In this document: one piece after another, positions 19,278 through 28,674 of the stretch
Layout of the letters: every line of letters starts with the position of its first letter
Numbering within the stretch: position 1 is the first letter of the stretch
Assembly: GCF_020447105.2 (NCBI RefSeq)
Contig: NZ_CP096184.1
Span: 1,984,001 to 2,048,000, forward strand
From: Demequina sp. TMPB413
Lineage (GTDB): Bacteria; Actinomycetota; Actinomycetes; Actinomycetales; Demequinaceae
Reading direction: 5' to 3'
Length of the DNA: 64,000 nucleotides
Notes under the pieces: generated by a model
What the model was told of the DNA's origin: nothing
Seen by the model: the letters and a program-made list of their open reading frames with translations, nothing else
The model's database searches: none
Program-made: the position numbers and the translations under genes

Positions 19278-22200
19278 AGCGGCTCACCCATGCGCAAGCC
19301 CACGGCTGCCGAGCGTGCCACCAGCGCCCGAGTCGCCGGCAGCCCCACGGCGATCGTGACGACGAGGATTGCGGCCACCGTCGCGGCGACCACGACCGGC
19401 GCGACCGTGAACTGGACCGCGGGAACGGCCACCCCTCCGTCCGATGCCACGACCAACAGCGGCGCGAGTACCCAGCCGACGCCGATGCCCAGGGCAGCGC
19501 CAAGCGCCACCGCTCCTGCAGTGAGCGTCATGTGCTGAAGGACGGCGCTGAGCCACACCGCGCGCCGGGGCACCCCGAGCCCCCGCAGCCGCGCCGAGCC
19601 GAGCGCGCGCGCCCTCGCCTCTGCGGCCGCGTGTGCCGCAGTGCCGATGAGGACGAGGGCCAAGCACGCCGCCATCAAGAGAGCGAGCGCCACCGGCAAG
19701 CCGACGCGCAACGGACCGCTACGCAAGGCGTCTGCCCGCTCCCACCGGGTCGAAGCGTCGGCCAGGCCAGCGTCGGCGAGGGAGGCCGTCGCGACCTGGG
19801 TGTCGCTCGACGACCACCAACCGTTGGTCAGGGGCCTGGTATCGCCCGCGGCGAGCGCCGCCCTCGAGAGGGACTCCGCGTCGGCGAGCACCACGGCGCC
19901 ACGCGGTTGAGACGGCACGTAGGGGGCGATCCCCACGACCTCGACAGGCAGTTCCACCGTGCCGAGCGAGATGGCAAACCGGTCGCCTGACTCAAGACCA
20001 AGCTCGCTGGCAGCCGTCGCGGACAGCGCGACGGGAAGCACTTCTGCTGGCGTGAAGGAGAACAGGCGCAATCGATCAGGCTGCCAGCCGAGTTCGAAGG
20101 GAGAGAACGTGAACGCGGACAGCACCGTGTCAGTGGTCACCGTCGTGACGTGAGGCACCAGCGCGATGGCGCGGGACAACGGCACTGCCAACCACTCACC
20201 TGGAAGCGCCTGGCCGTCCACGACCTCGGCCTCGAGTCGCGCCTCGAGGGTGATGAACCCCACCTCCTCGTAGTCGAGCGACGTTGCCGCCGACATCGAG
20301 AAGTCCATTGCAATGACCTCCCACTGCCCGTCGCCCAAAGACACTCCGTCAGGAGCGGTCAGGGGCACCACATGTCGCTCGCCGTCCAAGGGCACGGGGT
20401 CCGCGGTCAGCGTCACGCGTCCGCCCCACTCGTCGACCGCCACCACGGTGGGCGTCGCAGTAAGGACCGTCGCTCCTGGCTCGCCGGGAGTGTAGGGGCC
20501 CTCGTCGATCTCGCCGGTGACCGCCAACGTGATCACGGGTCCAACGACTTCGATACCAGCCTCGGCCGAATCGGGTGCGAGCCCCTCGACGACAGCCTGC
20601 CACGACTCGCCGCCATCGAGGCGACCCCGCATCAGCGTGCCTGCTTGCTCGGTGTCGATCGCCACCACGCGAGCCGCACCCGGTCGCGAGCCGAGGACCA
20701 CCGGAAGGTCGATCACAGGAGTCACGACGCCCCCTGTCGCCGCGGCAAGACGATCGCCCGTCCCGGGCTCGCCGACCTCGCTCAGCACGACGTCGGCCCC
20801 CGTCGCGGCATCAGCCTGGTGGTCTTGAGAGACGGTCCACGTGGACAGATACGTGACAGCGAAGAGGGCACCAGCCGTCGCGAGCACCACGAGGAAGGCT
20901 CCTCTGCGCGCGCCAGCGCGCGCGACGTTCCAGCCCACCAAGGGCCACACGATGCCTTTGCCCTTGCGCGCCTCAGCGTCGGCCGCGCGCGCGACGAGGC
21001 CCAGCAGGCGCATGGCCACCGCCGCCGCCGCAAGAACGCACAGGGCGGGCACGATGACCAAAGCGACATCGATGCCATCCCCGCTGAACTGGTGGGAACG
21101 CAATTGCACGACGCCCGCGACGGCCGCGGCGACCAGCAGCAGGTCGGCCCCCGAACGCGCGTGGCCGCTCGCCGTCGGATGCCGACCGCGAGCGCGCCTG
21201 CTCGCCAGCGCGACGATGACGAGCACGCTCGCTGGCAGCAACGCTCCCCCTGCCACTCCCGCCAAGAACGCAGGGTTGCCCAAGGCCTCGCCCAGGCTCG
21301 GCGGGGTCCCCCAAGCGGAACGAAGCGCGGGGGTCGCCGTCAAGAACCAATAGCCCGCTGCGGCGACGGGCAGCCCCAACAACACGGCCAACACCGCGAG
21401 CGCGGCGCTCTCGGCTGCGGATCGTCGCGCGAGCTGCAGCGTGGTCGCGCCGCGCTCCCGCAGCATGGCGGTCTCCGCCGCACGCCTGGTCACCACCAGT
21501 TGGGCCACCAGGCCGATGCTGGCCACGCCGAGCACAAGCGTGATGAGCACGACGGTGAGCACAAAAGACTCCGTGAGGTTGCGCTGCGCCTTCGCCGCCT
21601 CGAGCACCTCGGGCAAACCCGACCTCACGGATACTCCGTCTGCCCGATCCCCCCACACCTCCTCCAGCGCTCCTGGCGACCGGCGCACCCGCTCCACCAA
21701 AGGCTCGAAGGCCTGCGGATGTCCAGCAAGCACGGGGTCGAGCACCAGGCTGACCTTCCCAAACGGCTCTGGCCCTCCCGTGAGTTCGCCGGTTGCCACC
21801 AAGAAAGGCCCGTACGCAGGCAGCCATCCCACCCGCGGCGAGTAGCCCTCGCCTAGGAGCGGGTCCCTCACCCAGCTCTCCGAACCGTCCGGCTGCATGA
21901 TGCCGACGATCACCACATCGCGGCCTGCGGGCACGCCCTCCTCGTCCCTATCCGGTGCGTCTGTCAGGCGCAGCTCGTCCCCCACGGCGAGGCCAAGATT
22001 CGTTGCCGCGGCTGCTGCGACAGCCGTCTCGATAGGACCGTCTGGCCCCGTCGCTTGCGGCCATCTGCCGCTGACAAGGGTCGCGTGCTCCTGGGCAGAG
22101 TCGGCGTCCAGCAGGTAGGCCAACCGCACGTCGTTGCCTGGGACGTACAGCATCGGCGAGGCGGCCCATGCTGACACCGCCGCGTCGTAAGGGCCTGCTA

Positions 22201-22513
22201 TATCGAGCAGCGCCTTGGTCGCGTCGGCGAGCCTCGCCGCGTCCTCGCCTGGGCTCGCGGGCCGCGCCTCGTCGGCTGCTTCTGGCATCGCTACCGTCAC
22301 CGTCAGGAGGTCGGCGCTACCGGAACCCTCCACGCCGTCGGCGTTTCTCACCTCCGCAGCGAGCGCCCGATCCTGGCCAAGGGTCAGCAATTGCATCTCG
22401 ACGCCCACGAGCGCCGCGCACACCGTCAACACGGCAACGACGGTCGCCATGAGTGGCCACTGGTCGAGCGCTCGGCGGATCAGGGGACCGCCGGCGCCGC
22501 GGCGATCACGCAT
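19274..22513 (-). CDS. FtsX-like ABC transporter permease (first permease of the operon)
   Basis: 1079 residues, with the same architecture as the following permease: an N-terminal helix (about 22-40), a large extracellular domain, then helix groups near 310-420 and 460-560, a second extracellular domain, and C-terminal helices ending at VGLPATRALVARSAAVGLRMGEPL. The ATG at 22513 is preferred because it overlaps the ATPase stop by eight bases; a TTG seven codons upstream is possible. Both permeases exceed 900 residues, so they may work as a heterodimer with the two ATPases next door. Confidence 0.85.
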   Translation of the reverse strand: MRDRRGAGGPLIRRALDQWPLMATVVAVLTVCAALVGVEMQLLTLGQDRALAAEVRNADGVEGSGSADLLTVTVAMPEAADEARPASPGEDAARLADATKALLDIAGPYDAAVSAWAASPMLYVPGNDVRLAYLLDADSAQEHATLVSGRWPQATGPDGPIETAVAAAAATNLGLAVGDELRLTDAPDRDEEGVPAGRDVVIVGIMQPDGSESWVRDPLLGEGYSPRVGWLPAYGPFLVATGELTGGPEPFGKVSLVLDPVLAGHPQAFEPLVERVRRSPGALEEVWGDRADGVSVRSGLPEVLEAAKAQRNLTESFVLTVVLITLVLGVASIGLVAQLVVTRRAAETAMLRERGATTLQLARRSAAESAALAVLAVLLGLPVAAAGYWFLTATPALRSAWGTPPSLGEALGNPAFLAGVAGGALLPASVLVIVALASRRARGRHPTASGHARSGADLLLVAAAVAGVVQLRSHQFSGDGIDVALVIVPALCVLAAAAVAMRLLGLVARAADAEARKGKGIVWPLVGWNVARAGARRGAFLVVLATAGALFAVTYLSTWTVSQDHQADAATGADVVLSEVGEPGTGDRLAAATGGVVTPVIDLPVVLGSRPGAARVVAIDTEQAGTLMRGRLDGGESWQAVVEGLAPDSAEAGIEVVGPVITLAVTGEIDEGPYTPGEPGATVLTATPTVVAVDEWGGRVTLTADPVPLDGERHVVPLTAPDGVSLGDGQWEVIAMDFSMSAATSLDYEEVGFITLEARLEAEVVDGQALPGEWLAVPLSRAIALVPHVTTVTTDTVLSAFTFSPFELGWQPDRLRLFSFTPAEVLPVALSATAASELGLESGDRFAISLGTVELPVEVVGIAPYVPSQPRGAVVLADAESLSRAALAAGDTRPLTNGWWSSSDTQVATASLADAGLADASTRWERADALRSGPLRVGLPVALALLMAACLALVLIGTAAHAAAEARARALGSARLRGLGVPRRAVWLSAVLQHMTLTAGAVALGAALGIGVGWVLAPLLVVASDGGVAVPAVQFTVAPVVVAATVAAILVVTIAVGLPATRALVARSAAVGLRMGEPL

Positions 22514-23261
22514 CCGTGAGCCGGCCGTCGACAATCCTGACGGCCCTGTCCGCCAACGCGATCATGATCGGATCGTGCGTCGACACGATTGCCGTCATGC
22601 CCTCCGCCTCCACGACCCCGCGAATCAGGGCCATCACGGCGAGGCCGGTGTCCGTGTCGAGTTGGCCCGTCGGTTCGTCCGCCACCAGGAGCTTTGGCGA
22701 GCCGGCGAGAGCGCGCGCAATCGCCACACGCTGCATCTGCCCACCAGACATCTCGTCCGGCCGGTGTTCCCCGTGGCCGCCGAGTCCCACCAGGTCAAGA
22801 AGCAGGCCGACGCGCTTCTCCCTGTCGCTCACCGACAGCTTGCGTAGCCGCAAAGGCAAGCCGACGTTCTCGGCAGCGGTGAGCTCTTGGACGAGCCCGA
22901 AGCTCTGAAAAATGAAGGACACCACGTCGCGGCGCATCGCCTCGAGTGCGTCATCCCCCAGCGACGTGAGGTCCCGACCGTCGACGACGACGTCGCCAGC
23001 GTCGGCGCGATCAAGGCCTCCCACGATGTTGAGCAACGTCGTCTTCCCCGAGCCCGATCGGCCCACGAGGGCGACCATCTCGCCCGGCCGCACGTCGAAG
23101 GAGACGTCCTGCAGTGCGTGCACCGCGGTGCGGCCCGAGCCGTACGTGCGGCGCACGTGGCGCAGGCTCACCATTGCGGGCGCTGTCGCCGTCGGCGCAC
23201 CCGCCTGCTCTTCGCGTCCAAACGGGAACGCCGCGCCGCCCGGCACCGCGTCGCCGTTCAT
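22506..23261 (-). CDS. ABC transporter ATP-binding protein (LolD/MacB type)
   Basis: 251-residue ATPase with Walker A GRSGSGKTT, Q-loop FIFQSFGLVQEL, signature MSGGQMQRVAIARAL, Walker B LLVADEPTG and the H-loop STHD. It supplies energy to the adjacent FtsX-type permeases. The ATG at 23261 overlaps the stop of the upstream ATPase as ATGA; a GTG six codons earlier is less likely. About 25 residues of low-complexity N-terminus precede the domain. Confidence 0.9.
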   Translation of the reverse strand: MNGDAVPGGAAFPFGREEQAGAPTATAPAMVSLRHVRRTYGSGRTAVHALQDVSFDVRPGEMVALVGRSGSGKTTLLNIVGGLDRADAGDVVVDGRDLTSLGDDALEAMRRDVVSFIFQSFGLVQELTAAENVGLPLRLRKLSVSDREKRVGLLLDLVGLGGHGEHRPDEMSGGQMQRVAIARALAGSPKLLVADEPTGQLDTDTGLAVMALIRGVVEAEGMTAIVSTHDPIMIALADRAVRIVDGRLTDA

Positions 23262-24169
23262 CGCGCACCGTCCGGCCACAGCGCAATATGGTCGGCCTCG
23301 AGCGCCAACCGCACCCTCCGTGTGAGCCCGAGCGCCTCCCGGTACTCACGCGGCATCTGCACCCGGCCCGCCTTGTCCATGACCGCGTACTCCTCGGCGA
23401 TGATCCTGGCCCCACCGTCGGCCGTCGCCTCGGTGCGCCTGAGGACCTCCGAGCTGGTCTTGCCGTCCCTGATCGCGACCGTCCGCTCGACCTGGCCGCT
23501 CACGGCGGCGTCGTGCGTCACCACCACGACGGTGACGCCCGTGTCGTGACTCGCGGAGCGCAACACGTCAAAGATCTCTTGAGACGTGGCCGTATCCAGC
23601 TCGCCCGTTGGCTCGTCGGCCAGGAGCAAGCGTGGCTCGTTCGCCAGCGCGACCGCGATCGACACCCGCTGCTGCTCGCCGCCAGACATCTCCCTCGGCA
23701 AGCGCTGCGCGCAATGGGCGACGCCGACGCTGTCCAGCAGGTGGAGCGCGCGGTCGGCCCTGGCACGCTTGCGCATGCCAGCGAGCGACAGCGGCAAGGC
23801 GACGTTGGCTTGGGCGGTCAGGTAGGGCACCAGGTTGCGGGCCGTTTGTTGGCGCACCAAGCCGACGACGCTCCTGCGGTACTCCACAGCGTCGGCGCGA
23901 GACATCGAGGTGAGATCCCAACCGTCCACGTGGACCTTGCCGGCGCTCGGCTGATCCGCGCCAGCGAGCAGGGTCAGCAACGTCGATTTGCCTGCGCCAG
24001 ACGGGCCAATCACGGCGATCATCTCGCCGCGATCAACGTGCAAGTCGAGGCCCTGCAAGGCCTGCACCTCGATGGTTCCCTGCTGGTAGATGCGCACCAC
24101 GTTGTCGCACTCGATCAGGGGCGCGTTCGCGGCCCCGTTCTGACGTCCCAACTGCGTCGGCGCAGGCAT
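23258..24169 (-). CDS. ABC transporter ATP-binding protein with an AbrB-like C-terminal motif
   Basis: 303-residue protein and first gene of the operon. The ATPase domain (about 18-235) is complete: Walker A GPSGAGKST, signature MSGGEQQRVSIAVAL, Walker B LLLADEPTG, H-loop VTHD. The last ~48 residues are not ABC sequence. They read AVMDKAGRVQMP, then REYREALGL, then a short beta segment ending IALWPDG, which fits the SpoVT/AbrB swapped-hairpin DNA-binding fold. That could let the transporter ATPase bind its own DNA, or simply be a dimerisation module. The ATG at 24169 has AAGGAG five bases upstream; an earlier GTG lies inside that site and is rejected. Confidence 0.85.
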   Translation of the reverse strand: MPAPTQLGRQNGAANAPLIECDNVVRIYQQGTIEVQALQGLDLHVDRGEMIAVIGPSGAGKSTLLTLLAGADQPSAGKVHVDGWDLTSMSRADAVEYRRSVVGLVRQQTARNLVPYLTAQANVALPLSLAGMRKRARADRALHLLDSVGVAHCAQRLPREMSGGEQQRVSIAVALANEPRLLLADEPTGELDTATSQEIFDVLRSASHDTGVTVVVVTHDAAVSGQVERTVAIRDGKTSSEVLRRTEATADGGARIIAEEYAVMDKAGRVQMPREYREALGLTRRVRLALEADHIALWPDGAR

Positions 24170-24265
24170 GGGCACTCCTTCGAGGGATACGGCTCTGTGG
24201 TGCCCATCGTGTCAGAACTCGCGGCCGGAGTGCGCGAACGTCGTCCGCGCTTTGGGCGCCTTTTG

Positions 24266-25450
24266 CTAGGCGCGTGGGCGGAGCGCGAGGATCATGGCCT
24301 CGATCGCCAGGAGGGGTTGCACATTGGAGGCCAGGCGCTCGCGCGCGATCCCGAGTGCGTCGATGCGAGCCATGGTTCCTGGCAGGTCCGTGCGAGCGGC
24401 GAGTTCGCGGATGCGTCCCTCGTGCGCGACGTTATTGAGCTCCGTCGCGGCGCCAAGCTGCACGGCGGCCACGTCCCGGTATAGCGACATCAGGTCCGTC
24501 ATGGCGCGGTCAAGGACGTCCCGTTTGTGGCGGGTCGCCCTGCGCTTCTGGTCCTCTTCGAGCTCCCTCACTTGAGCGCGCAAGGCAGGCGGGATGGTGC
24601 CCGTTTCGGCTCCCAACACCGCGAGTAGTTCGGCCTTCTCGTGAGCGTCGCGCTCTTGAGTCGCCGCCGCGGCGTCGTCCTCTGCCACCTGGACCAGGTC
24701 GGCCGCTGCGAGCACCGCGTCTCCCACTCCGCGCACCTCGGTCGCGAGCGCGAGCACCTGGTCCCTACGCGAGCGGGCCTTGGGGTCGCGGGCGAGCCTG
24801 CGCGCGATGCCGATGTGACTCTGGGCGGCAAGCGCGGATTCGTGAGCCAACCCTGGCTCCACGCCGTCGCGCTCCACGAGCAACCGGGCCACGATGTCGG
24901 CGGGCGGGGTCCTGAGCGCCACCACCCTGCACCGCGAGCGGATGGTGACGGAGACGTCGTGAGCGTGCGGGGCGCACAATAGCCAAACGGTGCGCGGCGG
25001 GGGTTCCTCGATCGCCTTGAGCAGCACGTTCGAGGTGCGCTCCGTCATGCGGTCGGCGTCCTCGATGATGATCACGCGCCACCGCCCCTCGCTAGGGGCG
25101 CGCTGAGCGAGCATCGACAGGTCCCTCACTTCATCGATGCCGATCGTGACCTTCTCCGTGGCGAGGAGCGTGACATCGGCGTGGGCGGCGCTGAGTGCGG
25201 TCTTGCACGCCTTGCACTCCCCGCAACCGCCGCTGGTGCATTGCAGCGCCGCGGCGAAGGCGCGCGCCGCGTGGGACCGGCCGGAGCCTGGCGGCCCGGT
25301 GATGAGCCAGGCGTGAGTCATCGCGCCCGGCCGCTCGACCGCGGCTCGTAGCGGCGCGATCTGAGTGTCTTGACCCACCACCTCTGCCCAGACCCCAGGC
25401 AGCGCGACGCTGGACTGCGCTGTCGGGGCCTGCATCGGCGCTGAAGTCAC
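24266..25450 (-). CDS. holB: DNA polymerase III subunit delta-prime
   Basis: 394-residue clamp-loader subunit. The AAA+ core has GPPGSGRSHAARAF as the P-loop region, a four-cysteine zinc module (CTSGGCGECKAC), the Walker-B-like IIIEDADRM, and the family segment LLKAIEEPPPRTVWLL followed by IRSRCR. It helps load the beta clamp at the replication fork. The GTG start overlaps the tmk stop (GTGA), so the two are translationally coupled; tmk-holB is a conserved actinobacterial pair. About 95 bases separate it from the ABC operon on the same strand. Confidence 0.92.
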   Translation of the reverse strand: MTSAPMQAPTAQSSVALPGVWAEVVGQDTQIAPLRAAVERPGAMTHAWLITGPPGSGRSHAARAFAAALQCTSGGCGECKACKTALSAAHADVTLLATEKVTIGIDEVRDLSMLAQRAPSEGRWRVIIIEDADRMTERTSNVLLKAIEEPPPRTVWLLCAPHAHDVSVTIRSRCRVVALRTPPADIVARLLVERDGVEPGLAHESALAAQSHIGIARRLARDPKARSRRDQVLALATEVRGVGDAVLAAADLVQVAEDDAAAATQERDAHEKAELLAVLGAETGTIPPALRAQVRELEEDQKRRATRHKRDVLDRAMTDLMSLYRDVAAVQLGAATELNNVAHEGRIRELAARTDLPGTMARIDALGIARERLASNVQPLLAIEAMILALRPRA

Positions 25451-26124
25451 GGGGTCCCCCACGGCTCGATGCCGGGGGAAGCCGGGTCGAAGCGCGTGGT
25501 GCCGCCGACCCGCTCAAGTGCTGCGCGGACGGCCTCCCTCACGTCGGCTGCGACCTCGGCGATCGGACGCGCGGCGTCCACCACCGCGTAACGCTGTGGC
25601 GCGCGAGCCGCCCGCTCCAAGAAACCGTGTCGCATCCGTTCGGCGTGCTCCGCAGTCTCGCGTTCCACCCTGTCCAGGTCGCGGTCAAGGCGATCGGCGC
25701 GCGGCTCCATGTCCAAGATCACGGTGAGGTCCGGCAGCGCACCGTCGGTCGCCCACATCGAGATGCTCTCCACCATCTCCCCCAGGCCACGCGCCCCGCC
25801 CTGGTACACCACCGACGAGTCGAGGTAGCGGTCCTGGACCACCACGTCGCCCCTCTCCAGCGCCGGGCGCACCAACGTGGCGATGTGGTGGGCGCGATCC
25901 GCCGCATACAACAGTGCCTCGGCGTGAGGGTCAACGTGGTCGCCGTGCATGATGGCTTGACGCAACTCGATTCCTAGCGGCGTGCCGCCAGGCTCCCTGG
26001 TGGTCAGTACTGACCTGGCCCCGGCGTCGGCGCTTGAAAGCCACGCGGCGAGCAGGTCGATTTGCGTGGACTTGCCCACGCCATCGCCACCCTCGAAGAC
26101 AATCCAGAAACCGCGACCAGCCAT
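25447..26124 (-). CDS. tmk: Thymidylate kinase
   Basis: 225-residue dTMP kinase producing dTDP for DNA synthesis. The P-loop EGGDGVGKST starts ten residues in, the DR motif is DRYLDSSVVYQG, and REPGGTPLG is the dTMP-binding segment. The ATG is chosen because the conserved N-terminus begins there and a leaderless-type -10 box sits six bases upstream; longer in-frame starts add unrelated low-complexity residues. It overlaps holB by four bases. The last ~20 residues (FDPASPGIEPWG) extend past the usual end. Confidence 0.93.
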   Translation of the reverse strand: MAGRGFWIVFEGGDGVGKSTQIDLLAAWLSSADAGARSVLTTREPGGTPLGIELRQAIMHGDHVDPHAEALLYAADRAHHIATLVRPALERGDVVVQDRYLDSSVVYQGGARGLGEMVESISMWATDGALPDLTVILDMEPRADRLDRDLDRVERETAEHAERMRHGFLERAARAPQRYAVVDAARPIAEVAADVREAVRAALERVGGTTRFDPASPGIEPWGTP

Positions 26125-26130
26125 GGGGCT

Positions 26131-26136
26131 ACGGTA
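26131..26136 (-). promoter_or_regulatory. -10 box of a probable leaderless promoter
   Basis: Minus-strand TACCGT, six bases, then the tmk ATG. It supports the short tmk start and transcription of tmk-holB as a unit. Confidence 0.6.
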
Positions 26137-26204
26137 CCGGTTGGGGCCGACGCGGCGTCGCCCGTTGGGGATGCGCGCTCGTACCGCTGGGGACGGGGCT
26201 GCGG

Positions 26205-27203
26205 CTACTGCTCGTTGGGGTAGCGCAGGCCGATCTGTCCGCGCACCAAGTCCATGAGCGCCATGACTTCGCGAGTCGCCTTCCACGGCATGATCGGGCT
26301 TTCGGTAAGGCCCGCCGCGATCCCGCGCGCGACCTCGGCCGCCTGGAACTGGAAGCCGTTGTCCACCCGCCCGTCGAACTCACGGATGGTGACGTCGTCC
26401 TTGACCACGCGAATCGTGGTGGGAACGTAGAACCAGCCGTCCACCTCGATGCGGCCCTTGGTGCCGATGATCTGAGCCGTGTTGGCCGACTTCGAGACCA
26501 TCGACGTGTGCAAAGACGCCTGAGCGTTGGGGTAGTCGAAGATCATGGCGACTTGGTTGTCGACGCCGCCATCCGTCAGCTGGCCCACCGCGGTCACCTT
26601 GTCGGGCACGCCTAGGAATGTGTGAGCGAACGAGATCGGGTACACGCCCAGGTCGAGGAGCGCGCCCCCTGCGAGGTCCGCGCGGTACATGCGAGGGACG
26701 TGCGTCAGGGCCTGGCCGTGATCAGCGATGATGCACGTGATGTCGCCGATCTCGCCTGCAGCGACGGCGGTGCGCAGTTCGTAGATGTGCGGCAAGTGGC
26801 GGGTCCACATGGCCTCCATCACGAACACGCCAACCTCTTCTGCTGCGGCGAGAATCGCTTCGGTCTGCACGGAGTTCTGCGCGAAGGCCTTCTCGACCAA
26901 CACGTGCTTGCCAGCCTCAATCGCGAGAATGGCGGGCTCGTGATGGTTGTTGTGGGTAGTCGCGACGTAGACGGCGTCCACATCGTCCCTGGCAACCAAC
27001 TCCGCATAGGACGCCACGGCATCGCCAGCGTCGTGCGCCTCGACGAACTGCTTGGCCTTGTCGAGCGACGACGCAGAGGAGACCGCGACCACATCGGACG
27101 AGGTGTAATCCCTCACGGCGTCCGCGAACTTGGCGGCGATGCCGCCAGCTCCAAGAATTCCCCAACGGATCGAGGGTGCTGTCATCGGATCTGGTGCGCT
27201 CAT
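26205..27203 (-). CDS. Gfo/Idh/MocA family NAD(P)-dependent oxidoreductase
   Basis: 332 residues. An N-terminal Rossmann domain carries GILGAGGIAAKF near residue 14; the usual EKP catalytic motif appears as VLVEKAFAQN (EKA); and the C-terminal domain begins around GGALLDLGVYPISFA. Members oxidise or reduce sugars, inositols or trans-dihydrodiols; the substrate is unknown. The start at 27203 follows TATGGT by six bases. It is on the same strand as tmk, 80 bases upstream of it, but both have their own -10 box. The repeat element 27318-27407 lies upstream. Confidence 0.87.
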   Translation of the reverse strand: MSAPDPMTAPSIRWGILGAGGIAAKFADAVRDYTSSDVVAVSSASSLDKAKQFVEAHDAGDAVASYAELVARDDVDAVYVATTHNNHHEPAILAIEAGKHVLVEKAFAQNSVQTEAILAAAEEVGVFVMEAMWTRHLPHIYELRTAVAAGEIGDITCIIADHGQALTHVPRMYRADLAGGALLDLGVYPISFAHTFLGVPDKVTAVGQLTDGGVDNQVAMIFDYPNAQASLHTSMVSKSANTAQIIGTKGRIEVDGWFYVPTTIRVVKDDVTIREFDGRVDNGFQFQAAEVARGIAAGLTESPIMPWKATREVMALMDLVRGQIGLRYPNEQ

Positions 27204-27209
27204 CCCGCC

Positions 27210-27215
27210 ACCATA
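27210..27215 (-). promoter_or_regulatory. -10 box of a probable leaderless promoter
   Basis: Minus-strand TATGGT, six bases (GGCGGG), then the ATG of the Gfo/Idh/MocA gene. The purine-rich spacer abuts the start codon and is too close to act as a normal ribosome-binding site. Confidence 0.55.
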
Positions 27216-27317
27216 TCTGAAGGGGTGGGCGGCGCCGCAAGCAGTTGGCGGAGTTGCCCGCGGTGTGCGCAACTGCCATCCGTCGTCGCGCACCCCACCT
27301 CGCGGCCAGCGCAGCAC

Positions 27318-27407
27318 GTACCCTCCCTGACACAGCAGACGGTGCGGGCCCGGCGTGTCGCAAGCGACACGCCGGCGCACGCCTCCTAGTGGTGTCAGGC
27401 ACGGTAC
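27318..27407. repeat. Nested-palindrome repeat, copy A
   Basis: First of three related 85-90 bp elements. The outer inverted repeat is CCTGACAC / GTGTCAGG; the inner one has perfect 12 bp arms (CCGGCGTGTCGC, AA, then the complement). The element is flanked by CGTACC on the left and CGGTAC on the right. It lies between the Gfo/Idh/MocA gene and the 3' end of the DUF559 gene. See copies B and C. Confidence 0.8.
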
Positions 27408-27438
27408 ACAGGCTCGGACGATCCGCTTGCCGCCCTCG

Positions 27439-28293
27439 TCACCGCGCCGACCACGCCCCTCCGAGTTGCGCGACGACGGCCCGCGCCACGCATGCGGGAT
27501 CGCTCAGTACCTCGGAAGCTGCGAAGCGGAGCACTCGGAACCCCAGCTCCTGGAGCGCCCTGTCCCGCCGCCGGTCCGCGACGAACGCGATCGGGTCCGA
27601 GTGGTAATGCCGACCATCAACCTCGACAACCACCGCATCTCCCACCATGAGGTCTACCCGGCCGATGCCGTCAAAGCTCACTTGGGTCCTCACGCTGAGC
27701 CCGCGTGTCCGAAGAGCGAGCCGGGCAAGTGTCTCCGGGGGCGACTCGGCACCGGCGTTGGCTTCCTCCGCCAACCAGCGGGTGGTCGAAGGGCTGACGC
27801 ACCGGATCCGCGAGGCGTCGAGCAACCTACGATGTAGCAGATGGTCTACGGCAACCAACAGACTCTCCCGCGGCATGCAGCGCGATGCGTGGTAGACGAC
27901 ATCGGCCGCATCGACCTCCGCGACTCCCGTGAGAGCGGCGCCTCTATGGACCACCACATCTGCGTCGATCCGCGGATCCGCACGGGTGACTCCTCGATTT
28001 CTGGGAACGGCGACGTGGGCGCCTCGGGGAGCCGGATCCAGGACAGGCACGCCCCAGTCGCGGAATGCAGTCACGCAGGTGGGGAATCCCCGCAGGGCAG
28101 CCGCTGCCACAGCGCCCCGGGAGGCACCCGGCAATGCGTAGCAACCTCGATAGGGCCGAGTCACACACCCGCGCTGTTGAGCCTGCTGAATCTCGCGGCG
28201 TGACACGCCACATATCAAGAGGTCTTCGCGACGCATCGCCCCGTGATGTGCCGCGAGCACGGCCTCGATCCGCATCTCACCAATGCTGACCAT
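27439..28293 (-). CDS. DUF559 (Vsr/PD-(D/E)xK-like) protein with AbiEi-like winged-helix N-terminus
   Basis: 284 residues. The N-terminal ~50 residues (HHGAMRREDLLICGVSRREI) look like the AbiEi-type antitoxin helix-turn-helix. The C-terminal ~110 residues are a DUF559 domain related to Vsr/restriction nucleases: VVVEVDGRHYHSD carries the candidate Glu and Asp metal ligands, with LGFRVLRFAASEVLSDP after it. The combination is common in Actinobacteria, and its function is unproven; defence or DNA-repair roles have been suggested for relatives. The start is uncertain: a Met seven codons downstream is an alternative. The gene is bracketed by repeat copies A and B. Confidence 0.75.
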   Translation of the reverse strand: MVSIGEMRIEAVLAAHHGAMRREDLLICGVSRREIQQAQQRGCVTRPYRGCYALPGASRGAVAAAALRGFPTCVTAFRDWGVPVLDPAPRGAHVAVPRNRGVTRADPRIDADVVVHRGAALTGVAEVDAADVVYHASRCMPRESLLVAVDHLLHRRLLDASRIRCVSPSTTRWLAEEANAGAESPPETLARLALRTRGLSVRTQVSFDGIGRVDLMVGDAVVVEVDGRHYHSDPIAFVADRRRDRALQELGFRVLRFAASEVLSDPACVARAVVAQLGGAWSAR

Positions 28294-28492
28294 GCCTCGA
28301 CTCGCAGTCGAATGGGTGGCGACCTACTTGGGGAGTAAGCGTCGGCATGCGTGTTGGGCACGACGCGCGACCGGCAAGTGATCCGGGAGTCCGCCTGTGG
28401 CAAGCCCCGTCGGTGCGTGGGCCGTGCGTTGGACGTGCGCCGGAACTGCGTCGAACGCTAGCTGCGTTCCGTCCAGAAGCCGGAACGTGATC

Positions 28493-28578
28493 CGTGCCTG
28501 ACACAGCGCACAGTGCCCACCCGGCGTGTCGCGCGCGACACGCCGCCTCCGACCAACGTGCTGTGTCAGAGACGGTAC
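28493..28578. repeat. Nested-palindrome repeat, copy B
   Basis: Best-preserved copy. The outer arms are perfect (CTGACACAGC / GCTGTGTCAG) and the inner element is a perfect 24 bp palindrome centred near 28540. The right flank GACGGTAC matches copy C. It is located between the DUF559 gene and the sigma module that reads toward it. Confidence 0.82.
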
Positions 28579-28674
28579 GCGGAGGGTGCGGAGCCCGGCA
28601 CGCGCGGAGGGTGCGGAGCCGGCACCGGGCGGGCGGCGGGCGGCGCGACGGGGCCGAGCCGGGCAGGCGCGGCA

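Noticed and set aside
20150..21856. 568-residue plus-strand open frame opposite the first FtsX permease
   Set aside because: Arg/His/Gly-rich composition, no family motifs, lies wholly antisense to a recognisable gene; a by-product of high GC. Similar antisense frames at 307-1233, 3999-5357 and 40270-42129 were rejected for the same reason.
26125..26286. Longer tmk start
   Set aside because: Adds ~54 residues of low-complexity sequence before the P-loop; the -10 box at 26131 and family N-terminus favour 26124.
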